DNA of 64,000 nt from Ensifer adhaerens (GCF_013283195.1 NZ_JABEKT010000004.1:206352-270351), one strand, 5' to 3'; counted from the stretch's first letter, positions 36,009 through 45,659 are shown. The notes: a model not told the origin generated them from the sequence alone. Translations and numbers: made by a program.

Positions 36009-36536
36009 ATGGAAGGCACCACGCCAGCGGTCGATCCCGGGCTTGCTGCCGCGCTCCGCGGCCTCGCCGACATCGCCTTGCCGCCTGATGTCTCGATGCT
36101 GCCGCAGACCTGGGCGTGGGCCGTACTAGCCGTTCTCGCTCTCTTGGCGATCGCCTTTGCGCTCTGGCGCTGGTACCGCTACCGTCAGCTCAATCGTTAC
36201 CGTCGCGAGGCGCTTGGCGCGCTGCGCGAGATCGAAGGGCGTATCGGCGCTGCTCAAACACGGGGACATGCGCTCGCTGCACTGCCCGCCCTTCTCAAGC
36301 GCACGGCGCTCGCCGTCTGGCCGCGTGAGACGGTTGCCAATCTGAGCGGCAGCGGCTGGATCGGCTTCCTCGACGCCCATTCCGGTGGCCCGGTCTTTCC
36401 GGCAGCGGCAGCGCATTTCTTCGAAGAGGCGGAGTACCGCGGGCCGGCAGCGTTGGCATCTGTCCCGGAAGCCGAAGCGAAGGCCCACATCGCGGCGGCA
36501 CGCCATTGGATCGAGGCGCATCATGTACGTCCTTGA
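36009..36536 (+). CDS. DUF4381-type membrane protein
   Basis: The 175-residue protein has one N-terminal membrane helix (WAWAVLAVLALLAIAFALW) at about 36-54 and a cytoplasmic helical tail. It lies between the DUF58 and BatA genes, the usual position of DUF4381 proteins. The start is 3 bases after the previous stop, and its end overlaps the BatA start by 14 bases. Confidence 0.85.
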   Translation: MEGTTPAVDPGLAAALRGLADIALPPDVSMLPQTWAWAVLAVLALLAIAFALWRWYRYRQLNRYRREALGALREIEGRIGAAQTRGHALAALPALLKRTALAVWPRETVANLSGSGWIGFLDAHSGGPVFPAAAAHFFEEAEYRGPAALASVPEAEAKAHIAAARHWIEAHHVRP

Positions 36537-37527
36537 TCATCCGTGGCTGCTCGTGCTGCTGCCGCTTCCCGTCGTCATCTGGTGGCTGCTGCCTGCCTAT
36601 CGCGAACAATCGTCGGCGATCCGCTTTCCCTTCTTCAAGGACATCACCGCGGCAGCCGGCATCGGGGCGACCGAGGGCTCGGTGGTGCCGAAGACCAATC
36701 TCGGGCAAAAGCTGATTGCGCCGACCTGCTGGATCCTGGTCGTCCTGGCGCTGGCCCGGCCGCAATACATCGAGCCGCCGATCGAAAAGACCGAACCGCA
36801 GCGCGACCTGATGCTGGCGATCGACCTCTCGCAATCGATGGACACCCGCGACTTTCACGATCCAGCCGGCAATCTCCAGGCCCGCGTCGACGCCGTACAC
36901 AAGGTCGTTGCCGATTTCATCGACAAGCGCCCGGAGGACCGCCTCGGCCTCATCGCCTTTGGCGATGCGCCCTACCCCCTCGTGCCGTTTACACTCGACC
37001 ACAAGACGGTCCAGGCGATGCTTGCCGATAGCCTGCCGGGCATGGCCGGCCCGCGCACTGCGATCGGCGATGCGATCGGCCTCGCCATCAAGATGTTCGA
37101 CCAGAGCACGGCGCCGGATAAGGTCATGATCCTTCTGACCGACGGCAACGACACGGCAAGCAAGATGCCGCCTGACAAGGCCGCCGGCATCGCTGCCGAT
37201 AAGCATATCGTCATCCACACGGTGGGTATCGGCGATCCCAATGCACAAGGAGAGCAGAAACTCGACACGTCGGTGCTGCAGCAGATCGCAACAGCGACGA
37301 ACGGTCGATATTTCTTCGGCCGGGATCAGGCGTCGCTCGAGAAGATCTACGTGCTTCTCGACCAGCTGACGCCGGCCAACCAGAAGACCCTGTCCTGGCG
37401 TCCGCGTATCGAACTTTTCCACTATCCACTCGGTGCGGCGCTGATTGTCCTCCTCCTCTATCACTCCGCGATGTGGCTCCTCTCGGCGCGGACGGCCCGG
37501 CAGCGCGAGCGGGAGGCGGACGCATGA
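36523..37527 (+). CDS. BatA-like vWA-domain membrane protein
   Basis: The 334-residue protein has two N-terminal membrane helices, a von Willebrand A domain with an intact MIDAS motif DLSQS at 101-105, and a C-terminal helix (YPLGAALIVLLLYHSAMWLL). BatA proteins are linked to aerotolerance and envelope function and partner MoxR. The start lies inside the previous gene, and the end overlaps the next by ATGA. Confidence 0.92.
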   Translation: MYVLDHPWLLVLLPLPVVIWWLLPAYREQSSAIRFPFFKDITAAAGIGATEGSVVPKTNLGQKLIAPTCWILVVLALARPQYIEPPIEKTEPQRDLMLAIDLSQSMDTRDFHDPAGNLQARVDAVHKVVADFIDKRPEDRLGLIAFGDAPYPLVPFTLDHKTVQAMLADSLPGMAGPRTAIGDAIGLAIKMFDQSTAPDKVMILLTDGNDTASKMPPDKAAGIAADKHIVIHTVGIGDPNAQGEQKLDTSVLQQIATATNGRYFFGRDQASLEKIYVLLDQLTPANQKTLSWRPRIELFHYPLGAALIVLLLYHSAMWLLSARTARQREREADA

Positions 37528-39095
37528 TCGCCGATTTCCATTTCCTGCGCCCCCTCTGGTTGCTCGCACTGCTGGCTGCGCCCCTGCTTGTGGTCCTGAT
37601 CGGCCGGCGCACCGACGTGCGCTCGCAATGGAAGGGCATGATCGCGCCGCATCTTCTCGACCATCTGCTGATCGAGAAGGGTGGGAAGCACCGGTTCCAC
37701 CCCGTCCACTTGACTGCAGCCCTGATCGCGATTGCAGCGATCGCTGCCGCCGGACCGACATGGCAGCGTGAGAAACCGCCCTTTGTCGAAGACACTGCAC
37801 CGCTGGCGATCGCCATCGATCTCACCGAAACGATGAACGCCACCGATATCTCGCCAACCCGGCTTGAGCGCGCCAAGCTCAAGGTGCAGGACATCCTTTC
37901 AATGCGAAAGGGCGCACACACCGCGCTCTTTGCCTATGCCGGCACGGCCCACATGGTCTTGCCGCTCACCGACGATGCCAATCTGATCCGGACCTATCTC
38001 GCCGCCCTGTCGCCCGGCATCATGCCGGTTTCCGGCCGGGACACCGGCAAGGCGCTGCAAGTGGTGGAAGCCGCGCTTTCCAGCGAGGCCGTTCCAGGCA
38101 CGATCCTGTTCATGACGGATGGCGTCGAGCGCACGGCGTTCGACGCCTTTGCGCAGTACAAAGGGCGCAATGACCTGATGGTGCTCGGCATCGGCACCGC
38201 CGACGGCGGCCCGGTGAAGACGGCCGGCGGCCAGTTTCTGACGGATGCGACGGGCGCGCGGGTTCGCGCCAAACTCGACGTCGATGCGCTGAAAGCCTTG
38301 CAATCGGCTTCGAAGACGCAGGTGGCAACCGTCACGCCCGACGATAGCGACGTACGCTGGATCGTCAGGCGGATCCAGACCAGCTTTGCACAGAAGACGG
38401 CGGAGGGTCTGACACGCTGGTACGATGCCGGCTGGTGGCTGACCATTCCAATCACGTTCCTGGCCGCGCTCTGGTTCCGTCGCGGTTGGACGGTACGCTG
38501 GGCGGTCTATCTGGTTGCCATCGGCACGGTGCTTTCGGGAGCAAAAGCCGAAGCGGCCGATCGCAGCTTTGCCGATCTCTGGTTCACCCCGGATCAGCAG
38601 GGACAACGCGCCATCGCGCGCGGCGATTTCCAGGGTGCAGCCGGCGATTTTGCCGATCCGGCCTGGCAGGGCGTGGCGCTCTACCGCACCGGTCGTTACC
38701 AGGACGCCATCGATGCCTTCGCGCAAGCCGATACGGCCGAAAGCTACTACAATCAGGGCAACGCCCTGATGCACCTCGACAAGGCCGAAGAGGCGATTGC
38801 CGCCTACCAGCAGGCGCTGAAACGCCGCCCGGACTGGGCCGAAGCCAAACAGAATCTGACGGTCGCCGAAAAACGCAAGGCCGACAAGGACAAGCAGGAT
38901 CAGGACGCCCAACAGGAGGCCGCCGGCCTCGACCCGGACCAGGTCCAGTTCGACGACAAGGGCAAGAAGGGCAAGGAAGGAACCGTCGCGGGCGCGCCAC
39001 AGACCGCCGAGATGTGGATGCGCAACATCCAGGTTTCGCCAGCCGACCTGCTCGCGCGGAAATTCGCGATCGAAGCGAAGGATGCGCAACCATGA
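37524..39095 (+). CDS. BatB/C-like vWA and TPR membrane protein
   Basis: The 523-residue protein combines a BatB-like vWA domain (about 92-300), a membrane segment, and a TPR region (about 355-460; ESYYNQGNALMHLDKAEEAIAAYQQALKRRP) with a charged tail, as in BatC. It is thus a B-C fusion. The MIDAS motif is DLTET (D99, T101, T103) instead of the usual DxSxS, so metal binding may differ. The TPR part probably lies in the periplasm. Confidence 0.9.
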   Translation: MIADFHFLRPLWLLALLAAPLLVVLIGRRTDVRSQWKGMIAPHLLDHLLIEKGGKHRFHPVHLTAALIAIAAIAAAGPTWQREKPPFVEDTAPLAIAIDLTETMNATDISPTRLERAKLKVQDILSMRKGAHTALFAYAGTAHMVLPLTDDANLIRTYLAALSPGIMPVSGRDTGKALQVVEAALSSEAVPGTILFMTDGVERTAFDAFAQYKGRNDLMVLGIGTADGGPVKTAGGQFLTDATGARVRAKLDVDALKALQSASKTQVATVTPDDSDVRWIVRRIQTSFAQKTAEGLTRWYDAGWWLTIPITFLAALWFRRGWTVRWAVYLVAIGTVLSGAKAEAADRSFADLWFTPDQQGQRAIARGDFQGAAGDFADPAWQGVALYRTGRYQDAIDAFAQADTAESYYNQGNALMHLDKAEEAIAAYQQALKRRPDWAEAKQNLTVAEKRKADKDKQDQDAQQEAAGLDPDQVQFDDKGKKGKEGTVAGAPQTAEMWMRNIQVSPADLLARKFAIEAKDAQP

Positions 39096-40453
39096 CCCTT
39101 TGCATCTGGCGCCCGCTTCTCTGGCTCGTCGCCCTCTGGCTATCACTCGCCAACGTCGCCTTGGCCGCCGACCCCTTCGCGCGTGCCACGCTCGCCACCA
39201 AGGGAACGATTTATACCGGCCAGCAAATCGAAGTCGACGTCGACGTCTTCGCTCCCAATTACTTTCTGTCGCCGCCGCAGTTTCCGCTGTTCGACCTGCC
39301 CGGCACTGTTGTCACGATGCCCGACGATCGAGGCCTGAACCTCAACGAGACCATCAACGGCGTTGCCTTTTCCGGGATCCGCAAAACCTACATCATTACC
39401 CCGCAGGCAGCCGGCGACTACGTATTGCCGCCGGTCGATATCCCATTCGGCTACGCCGCCGTTCCGGGCGAAACAGCACAAGGCCAGGTGAAAATGCCGA
39501 TGCTGCGGTTCACCGTCACGGTCGTACCGGGAGGTGCTGACGGTCGGTTGACTGTCACCTCCGCCAAGGTGACCATGACCCAGACCTTCGATCGCGACCC
39601 GGCAAGCCTCAACGCCGGTGATGCCCTGGTCCGCACCATCATCGTCAACGCGCAAGGGCTCGCAGCGATGATGATCCCGGAGCCGTCCTTCGATGCGCCT
39701 GAAGGCGCGCAGGTCTATGTCCACAATCCCGTTCTTTCCGAGGACAGATCCGACCGGGGCGAGTTCCGCGGCGGCATTCGCAAGGATACGGCCACCTATG
39801 TTTTTGCGAAAGCCGGTGAGTACACGATCCCTGCCATCCCCTTGCAGTGGTTTGATCCGGCAGTCGGCAAAGCCCAATCGGTCGACGCGCCTGCGGCCAA
39901 GGTGTCGGTTGCGGCAGCGCCCGCCAACGCGACAGGTCTTGCCCCACCATCTCCATCGCCGGAGGAAGCGCCCTTCGACTGGTTGTGGTGGATTGCCGCT
40001 GGCCTTGCCGTGGCGACATTTGCGCTCGTGATCCAAATTGCCGCCGTTTTGGCCGGTCGCGTCCAGGCATGGTTAGACGAAGTCCAGGCGGACCGAGCGC
40101 AGTCCGAACCCACGGCCTTCCGCCGCGTCGACGAGGGATGCCGTAGCGGCGACGCCCAACGTTTTGAAGCGGCGATCGACGCATGGTCGCGCAAGACGGG
40201 GAATGTGCCGTTGACGGAGTGGCTCGAACGCTTCGCCGACCCCGGGACGAACGCAGCCTTCGCCGACCACCAGCAGTCGCTTTATCGCTCCACGCAAGCG
40301 GCTCAGAAGCCCGATCTCCTGCCACTCAGAGCCGGTCTCACCAAGGCGAGGCGTCGCTGGCTCGAGCAAACCTCCGACATCGAGCCGGCGTCAGACAATG
40401 GCCTGCCCGATCTCAATCCGGTGTTCGAAACAGACGTGCTGAACACGCGCTAA
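39092..40453 (+). CDS. BatD-like protein
   Basis: The 453-residue protein has a signal peptide (cleavage after ALAA), beta-rich periplasmic domains (YTGQQIEVDVDVF, PQFPLFDLPG), a membrane helix near 295-320 and a cytoplasmic tail. It overlaps the previous gene by ATGA. It is the last gene of the MoxR-Bat operon; the next gene has its own element and promoter. Confidence 0.9.
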   Translation: MTLCIWRPLLWLVALWLSLANVALAADPFARATLATKGTIYTGQQIEVDVDVFAPNYFLSPPQFPLFDLPGTVVTMPDDRGLNLNETINGVAFSGIRKTYIITPQAAGDYVLPPVDIPFGYAAVPGETAQGQVKMPMLRFTVTVVPGGADGRLTVTSAKVTMTQTFDRDPASLNAGDALVRTIIVNAQGLAAMMIPEPSFDAPEGAQVYVHNPVLSEDRSDRGEFRGGIRKDTATYVFAKAGEYTIPAIPLQWFDPAVGKAQSVDAPAAKVSVAAAPANATGLAPPSPSPEEAPFDWLWWIAAGLAVATFALVIQIAAVLAGRVQAWLDEVQADRAQSEPTAFRRVDEGCRSGDAQRFEAAIDAWSRKTGNVPLTEWLERFADPGTNAAFADHQQSLYRSTQAAQKPDLLPLRAGLTKARRRWLEQTSDIEPASDNGLPDLNPVFETDVLNTR

Positions 40454-40492
40454 CGCTTGGCCACCGGGACGTTACGGCCCGATGCAGGCTTT

Positions 40493-40510
40493 CGTAACCG
40501 TTACGTACTT
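40493..40510 (+). promoter_or_regulatory. AAGTACGTAACGGTTACG element upstream of the arylsulfatase
   Basis: This copy makes the palindrome perfect (GTAACCGTTAC). Its GTACTT end is 98 bases before the sulfatase ATG. A possible -10 box (TACGAT) lies about 36 bases after it. Confidence 0.75.
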
Positions 40511-40608
40511 GCCGGTTGCACGCCGTTCAACCCACAGTTCAGCGGTACGATCCAAGACTTTGCCTGCCAGACCCAACGCAATCCGTCGTGGCCTCAGGGA
40601 GACATGAG

Positions 40609-42255
40609 ATGCCCATTGATTTGAAGAGTGCCTTCGGCCTGCTGGCTGCTTCGGCGGTCCACAGGTCCATCAAGCCGAAAGCGCTTGCGCTTGCCGGCAC
40701 CGTGCTGATGACGACGATCTCGGCGTCGTCCCTGCCGGCCTTCGCCCAGGATACAGCCAAGCCCAATATTCTCGTTATTTTCGGGGACGACATCGGCCAG
40801 ACCAACATCAGCGCCTATTCCTTCGGCGTGATGGGCTACAAGACCCCGAACATCGACCGCCTCGCTAGCGAAGGCGTGCTGTTCACCGACTATTACGCCG
40901 AGAACAGCTGCACGGCGGGCCGCTCCACCTTCATCACCGGCCAGTCGGTACTGCGCACCGGCATGTCAAAGGTCGGTGTTCCCGGCGCGCCCGTCGGAAT
41001 TCAGGATCGCGATGTCACGATTGCCCAGGCGTTGAAGCCGCTTGGCTACGCGACCGGACAGTTCGGCAAGAACCACCTTGGCGACAAGGACGAGTACCTG
41101 CCGACCGCCCACGGCTTCGACGAATTCTTCGGTAATCTTTACCATCTGAACGCGGAGGAAGAGCCGGAGCGGCCCTATTGGCCGAAGGATCCGAACGATC
41201 CCTTCGTCAAGGCGGCCACTCCGCGCGGTGTGCTGCATTCATTTGCCGATGGTAAGATCGAAGACACCGGTGCGCTCAACACGAAGCGCATGGAAACGAT
41301 CGACGACGAAACCACGGCGGCGGCCATTGGCTTCATGGAAAAGCAGGTCAAGGAAGGCAAACCCTTCTTCACCTGGATGAACACGACACGCATGCACCTG
41401 TTTACGCACATACGGCCTGAATACCAGGGTCAGAGCGGCATGCCCGGCAACGACTATGCGGACGGCATGGTCGAACATGACAACGACGTCGGCAAACTCC
41501 TGAAAGCCATCGACGACCTGAAGATCGCCGACAACACCATCGTCGTCTACGCCACGGACAACGGCCCCAATCAGTTCTCGTGGCCGGACGCGGCAACCAC
41601 GCCGTTCCGCAGTGAGAAAGATACCAACTGGGAAGGCGCTTTCCGCGTTCCCGCCATGATCCGCTGGCCGGGCAAGATCAAGCCTGGCGTCTCCAATGAG
41701 ATGGTCTCCGGCCTCGACTGGTTCCCGACGCTGCTCGCAGCTGCCGGCGACAAAGACATCAAGGACCGGTTGCTGAAAGGCACGAAGCTCGGCGACAAGG
41801 ACTTCAAGGTCCATCTCGACGGCTACAACCAGCTTCCCTACCTCACCGGCGAGCAACCGAAGGGATCCCGCAACGAGTTCTACTACTTCAATGACGACGC
41901 CAAGCTTGTTGCGATGCGCTTTGACAACTGGAAAGCCGTCTTCTGCGAAATGCGCAAGCCTGGCGGCTTCGATGTCTGGCAAGATCCGTTCACCTGCCTG
42001 CGCGTGCCGAAGATATTCAACCTGCGCATGGATCCCTACGAGCGCGCAGACATCGTCTCCGATCAATACAACGACTGGAGGACAAAGAACGTTTATCTTG
42101 CCGGGATTGCGACCATGAAGGCAGCTACTTTCCTGGAGACCTTCATCGAGTATCCGCCGAGCCAGAAGCCGGCAAGCTTCTCGGTCGATCAGGTCGAGGA
42201 GGGCGTGCATGCCAAAATCGACGAGATCATGAAAAAGGTCCCGGCGGCCCAGTAA
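40609..42255 (+). CDS. Formylglycine-dependent arylsulfatase, exported
   Basis: The 548-residue sulfatase has a signal peptide (cleavage near FAQD), metal ligands in FGDDIGQTN, and the activation motif CTAGRSTF with C101 converted to formylglycine by FGE. Later motifs are GQFGKNHLGD and ATDNGPN. It would hydrolyse aryl or other sulfate esters in the periplasm. GGGAGA precedes the ATG at 40609; an upstream frame to 40516 is unlikely because it would put coding sequence before the signal peptide. It is monocistronic and flanked by a terminator. Confidence 0.94.
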   Translation: MPIDLKSAFGLLAASAVHRSIKPKALALAGTVLMTTISASSLPAFAQDTAKPNILVIFGDDIGQTNISAYSFGVMGYKTPNIDRLASEGVLFTDYYAENSCTAGRSTFITGQSVLRTGMSKVGVPGAPVGIQDRDVTIAQALKPLGYATGQFGKNHLGDKDEYLPTAHGFDEFFGNLYHLNAEEEPERPYWPKDPNDPFVKAATPRGVLHSFADGKIEDTGALNTKRMETIDDETTAAAIGFMEKQVKEGKPFFTWMNTTRMHLFTHIRPEYQGQSGMPGNDYADGMVEHDNDVGKLLKAIDDLKIADNTIVVYATDNGPNQFSWPDAATTPFRSEKDTNWEGAFRVPAMIRWPGKIKPGVSNEMVSGLDWFPTLLAAAGDKDIKDRLLKGTKLGDKDFKVHLDGYNQLPYLTGEQPKGSRNEFYYFNDDAKLVAMRFDNWKAVFCEMRKPGGFDVWQDPFTCLRVPKIFNLRMDPYERADIVSDQYNDWRTKNVYLAGIATMKAATFLETFIEYPPSQKPASFSVDQVEEGVHAKIDEIMKKVPAAQ

Positions 42256-42264
42256 GCTGATAAG

Positions 42265-42299
42265 GGCGGCGCGTCTCGGACGCGCCGCCTATTCCTTTT
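42265..42299 (+). terminator. Intrinsic terminator after the arylsulfatase
   Basis: GGCGGCGCGTC-TCG-GACGCGCCGCC is a perfect 11-bp stem, followed by a T-rich tail. Confidence 0.85.
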
Positions 42300-42393
42300 C
42301 CGCATTCAGCATCTATGGTGAGCCGGATTGACCGTAAAGAGTTCCGCACCCGTGTGCCCGGTCGATGTCGACGGGTCCAACGAGAGACAGAGT

Positions 42394-44889
42394 ATGCAGC
42401 ACCGGGCCTATGCCTTCAGCCCCGCCATGGCCGGCTTCATGCTCTTTTTGTCCGGTGCGGCCGCGCTGATCTTTCAGGTTCTCTGGATCAAGCAGCTCTC
42501 GCTCGTCACCGGTGTCGACATCCATGCGGTGAGCGCCGGCGTCAGCGCCTTCTTTCTCGGCCTTGCCCTTGGCAGCTTTATTCTCGGACGTTTCGGTGAT
42601 CGCGCCACCCGTCCCTTGCGCGTCTATGCCCTGCTTGAAATCGGCGTCGCCCTGCTCGGCGTTGGGGTTACTTTTGGGCTTTCGCGGATCGCCCCACTCT
42701 TCGTCTCGATCGAGACGAACCTGCCCGTTGTCGCGTGGACAATGCTGATCCTGATTGTTGCCGCACCGGCTTTTCTGATGGGCGGAACGCTTCCCGTCCT
42801 CCTTCGCGCCCTCGAAACAGCGCCCGGCGGGGTTGGAGCCAAGGGTGGGCGTCTCTACGCGGCCAACACACTTGGCGCCATCACCGGCTGCCTTGCGGTC
42901 TCCTTCGTTATCGTTCCAGCGCTCGGGGTGCAGGCAACCGGCCTTGCCGCGGCCGCTCTCGGGCTTTCCGCCGCAGCGCTCGCGCTCTCTCGCAGCGCGG
43001 TGTCCGCGATCGCTGCACCGGCGGCATTGCCGGCATCCTCCACTGGCGAGGGCGGCTCGCGCCTCGCCCTTGCTCTCTACGCGCTCGCCGGCGGCGTGGC
43101 GCTCGGCTACGAGGTCGCCTGGTCGCAGGCAATCGTGCAATTCATCTCGACCCGCTCCTTCGCCTTCTCGGTCGTGCTTGCCACCTATCTGGCCGGCCTC
43201 GCGCTCGGTGCAGCGCTGTTTGCACGCCGAACCGATCGGCTTGCCGATCCCTGGACCACATTCGGCCTGCTCATTACCGCGGCGGGCCTCGTCGCACTTT
43301 TTGAGTTGGCCGTGCTCGGCACGTGGCTCACGGTTTGGCAGACAAACGCCGAAGCGGCGGTTGCAGCCGTCACAGGCAGCATATTTGCCGGCATGAGCGT
43401 CCGCTTCGTCGTGGCCGCACTTGCCATCGTTTTCGTGCCGACACTGATCCTCGGCGCCGCTTTTCCGGTGGCGTTGCGCCTTTCCGTCAACCCTGCCCAT
43501 ATCGGGCGCGATACCGGCCGTGTGCTCGCCTTCAATACGCTCGGCGGTATCGCCGGAACGCTTGCCACCGGTTTTCTGCTGATCCCGACGCTCGGTATCA
43601 TCCGCAGCTTTGCCATCCTGGCGGTCATTGCCGCGGCGATCGGCCTTGTTGCGATTAGCAGAGGTAAGAGCAGCCTGCGTGCCGGCCCTCGACTTGCCGT
43701 GCCGGTGCTCGGTGCCCTCACTCTCTTGCTCGCCATCTTCGTGCCGCCGGACAGGCTCGCCGCTCTGCTGACGAAATCACGCGGCGACGGCACGATCGTT
43801 TCCTACGAAGAAGGCCTCGGCGCCACCGTCGCGGTCATCGAGCAGGGGCAAGCCGACCGCCGCTTCCGGCGGCTCTATATCCAGGGTGTCTCCAATACCG
43901 GCGATGCCATGCCGTCGCTGCGCTACATGCGGCTACAGGCCTTGTTGCCGCTCCTCATCCACAAGGGCGAACCGAAGTCAGCGCTGGTAATCGGTCTTGG
44001 AACCGGCATCACCGCCGGATCGCTGCTGGCCTATCCCGGTCTGGAACGCCGCGTGGCAGCCGAACTCTTGCCTTCGGTCGCCCGCGCGTCTGCTCTGTTT
44101 GCGGGCAACCTTGGCGCTGCCGGAGATACGCGGCTGGAGATCCGCCTGCGCGACGGACGGCGCGAACTGCTGCGTAGCGAGGAGCGCTACGACCTCATCA
44201 CTTTGGAGCCACCGCCGCCGTCCGCAGCCGGCGTCGTCAATCTCTATTCGTCCGACTTCTACCGTCTGGCGCGCGCGCGTCTGGCCGAGAACGGCATGGT
44301 GGCGCAATGGCTACCTATCGCCACCCAGAATGACGAGGACACCCGCTCCCTCGTCAGAAGCTTCCTCGACACTTTCCCTGAAGTCACGCTCTGGTCGACC
44401 GAGCTGCACGAGATGCTGCTGGTCGGGTCGCTCCAGCCGCAGGAACTCGATGCCACGCGAATTGCCGACCGGATGAAGGAGCGCCCAATTGCCTCAGCAC
44501 TTGGCGAGGTCGGCATTTCCAGCCCGGCCGATCTGCTGGCGACCTGGATGATGGATCGCTCGGGACTTGAACGCTACGCAGGCAGCGCCCTTCCGGTGAC
44601 GGACGATCAGCCGCGCATCGAATATGCGGGATGGGTGCGGCCCGACGAGTTGCAGCGCACGCTTCCGTCGCTGATCGCTCTCAGAACCGAGCTTCCGCTC
44701 CTTGCGGCCGACCCCGCAACGAAAACGGCGATTGCCGAAGCGCACAACAGGCTTCTGCTTTTCTATCAGGCCTCTCTCAATGCCTATGCCGGCTATCGCG
44801 CGGAATGGGCGCGCGACATGGAGGTGCTGATGCGGGTCGAACCGGCCAACCCGTATTACAGGTGGTTCGTTCCAAGCAGTCCGCGGTAA
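42394..44889 (+). CDS. Membrane-fused spermidine-synthase-like protein
   Basis: The roughly 831-residue protein has about a dozen hydrophobic helices (MFS-like, residues 1-460) followed by a Rossmann spermidine-synthase-like domain with VIGLGTGITAGSLL near 530 and NLYSSDFY. The usual acidic polyamine motif is replaced by LEPPPPSAAGVVN, as in other fused forms, so true aminopropyl transfer is uncertain. I chose ATG 42394; a TTG at 42328 is in frame but has no good ribosome binding site. Confidence 0.82.
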   Translation: MQHRAYAFSPAMAGFMLFLSGAAALIFQVLWIKQLSLVTGVDIHAVSAGVSAFFLGLALGSFILGRFGDRATRPLRVYALLEIGVALLGVGVTFGLSRIAPLFVSIETNLPVVAWTMLILIVAAPAFLMGGTLPVLLRALETAPGGVGAKGGRLYAANTLGAITGCLAVSFVIVPALGVQATGLAAAALGLSAAALALSRSAVSAIAAPAALPASSTGEGGSRLALALYALAGGVALGYEVAWSQAIVQFISTRSFAFSVVLATYLAGLALGAALFARRTDRLADPWTTFGLLITAAGLVALFELAVLGTWLTVWQTNAEAAVAAVTGSIFAGMSVRFVVAALAIVFVPTLILGAAFPVALRLSVNPAHIGRDTGRVLAFNTLGGIAGTLATGFLLIPTLGIIRSFAILAVIAAAIGLVAISRGKSSLRAGPRLAVPVLGALTLLLAIFVPPDRLAALLTKSRGDGTIVSYEEGLGATVAVIEQGQADRRFRRLYIQGVSNTGDAMPSLRYMRLQALLPLLIHKGEPKSALVIGLGTGITAGSLLAYPGLERRVAAELLPSVARASALFAGNLGAAGDTRLEIRLRDGRRELLRSEERYDLITLEPPPPSAAGVVNLYSSDFYRLARARLAENGMVAQWLPIATQNDEDTRSLVRSFLDTFPEVTLWSTELHEMLLVGSLQPQELDATRIADRMKERPIASALGEVGISSPADLLATWMMDRSGLERYAGSALPVTDDQPRIEYAGWVRPDELQRTLPSLIALRTELPLLAADPATKTAIAEAHNRLLLFYQASLNAYAGYRAEWARDMEVLMRVEPANPYYRWFVPSSPR

Positions 44890-45122
44890 CGGAGTTGATT
44901 GCTGTCGTTGACGTCCCGCTCTGTCTTCCGAGCGACCCGCTCAAGCCGCGCGGACAACCGCAGCCGACCAAGAATAATTCCGCCGTAAAGGCAGCCTGGC
45001 GCGAAATATTTGCGCAACGGCCCTTATGAATGGCACCTGATTGCAACCCGGCATCTACGATCACGGTGTATCCTGTCGCCATTCAATCCAACCATCTGTT
45101 GGGCAGGGAGGCAGGAAATCTC

Positions 45123-45659
45123 ATGACGGACCAGGACAATTCAGCAGCCGCCGCGACATCGCGGGCGGCGATGGAAGGTGAGCTGGGCATTCTGGCGCGG
45201 CGGCGCATAGAGGCCGGCATCATTGCACCGATCTATGAGGCGATGCGCGAAGAGATCGGCGAGGAACGCGCCCAGTCGATCCTCGACAAGGCTGTCAGCC
45301 GCGCCGCCATCGAGGCCGGCAAGGCGTTTGCGGCCAAGACCCCCGGCGGCACCAATCTACGGACGTTCCAGGAGCTGCAGGATCTCTGGACGCAGGACGA
45401 TGCGTTGACGATCGAGGTGACGAAGGCGACCGACGACGAGTTCCACTACAACGTCAAGCGCTGTCGATACGCGGAGACCTATCGCGAGATGGGGCTCGGC
45501 CATATCGGACACCTGCTTTCCTGCAACCGTGACGGCGTTTTTTGCACCGGCTACGATCCGCGCATCACGCTGGAGCGCACGCAGACAGTGATGCAAGGCG
45601 CGTCCCATTGCGACTTCCGCTACCGCCTGAATGCTGAAGCGGCGGGAGAAGAGAAATGA
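45123..45659 (+). CDS. L-2-amino-thiazoline-4-carboxylate hydrolase-like protein
   Basis: The 178-residue protein resembles the ATC hydrolase family: FHYNVKRCRYAETYREMGLGHIGHLLSCNRDG with conserved Cys and the CTGYDP block. ATC hydrolase opens 2-amino-thiazoline-4-carboxylate to N-carbamoyl-L-cysteine. Its stop overlaps the amidohydrolase gene by ATGA, matching the AtcB-AtcC order known from Pseudomonas. I chose ATG 45123; the longer frame has no family match. Confidence 0.8.
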   Translation: MTDQDNSAAAATSRAAMEGELGILARRRIEAGIIAPIYEAMREEIGEERAQSILDKAVSRAAIEAGKAFAAKTPGGTNLRTFQELQDLWTQDDALTIEVTKATDDEFHYNVKRCRYAETYREMGLGHIGHLLSCNRDGVFCTGYDPRITLERTQTVMQGASHCDFRYRLNAEAAGEEK

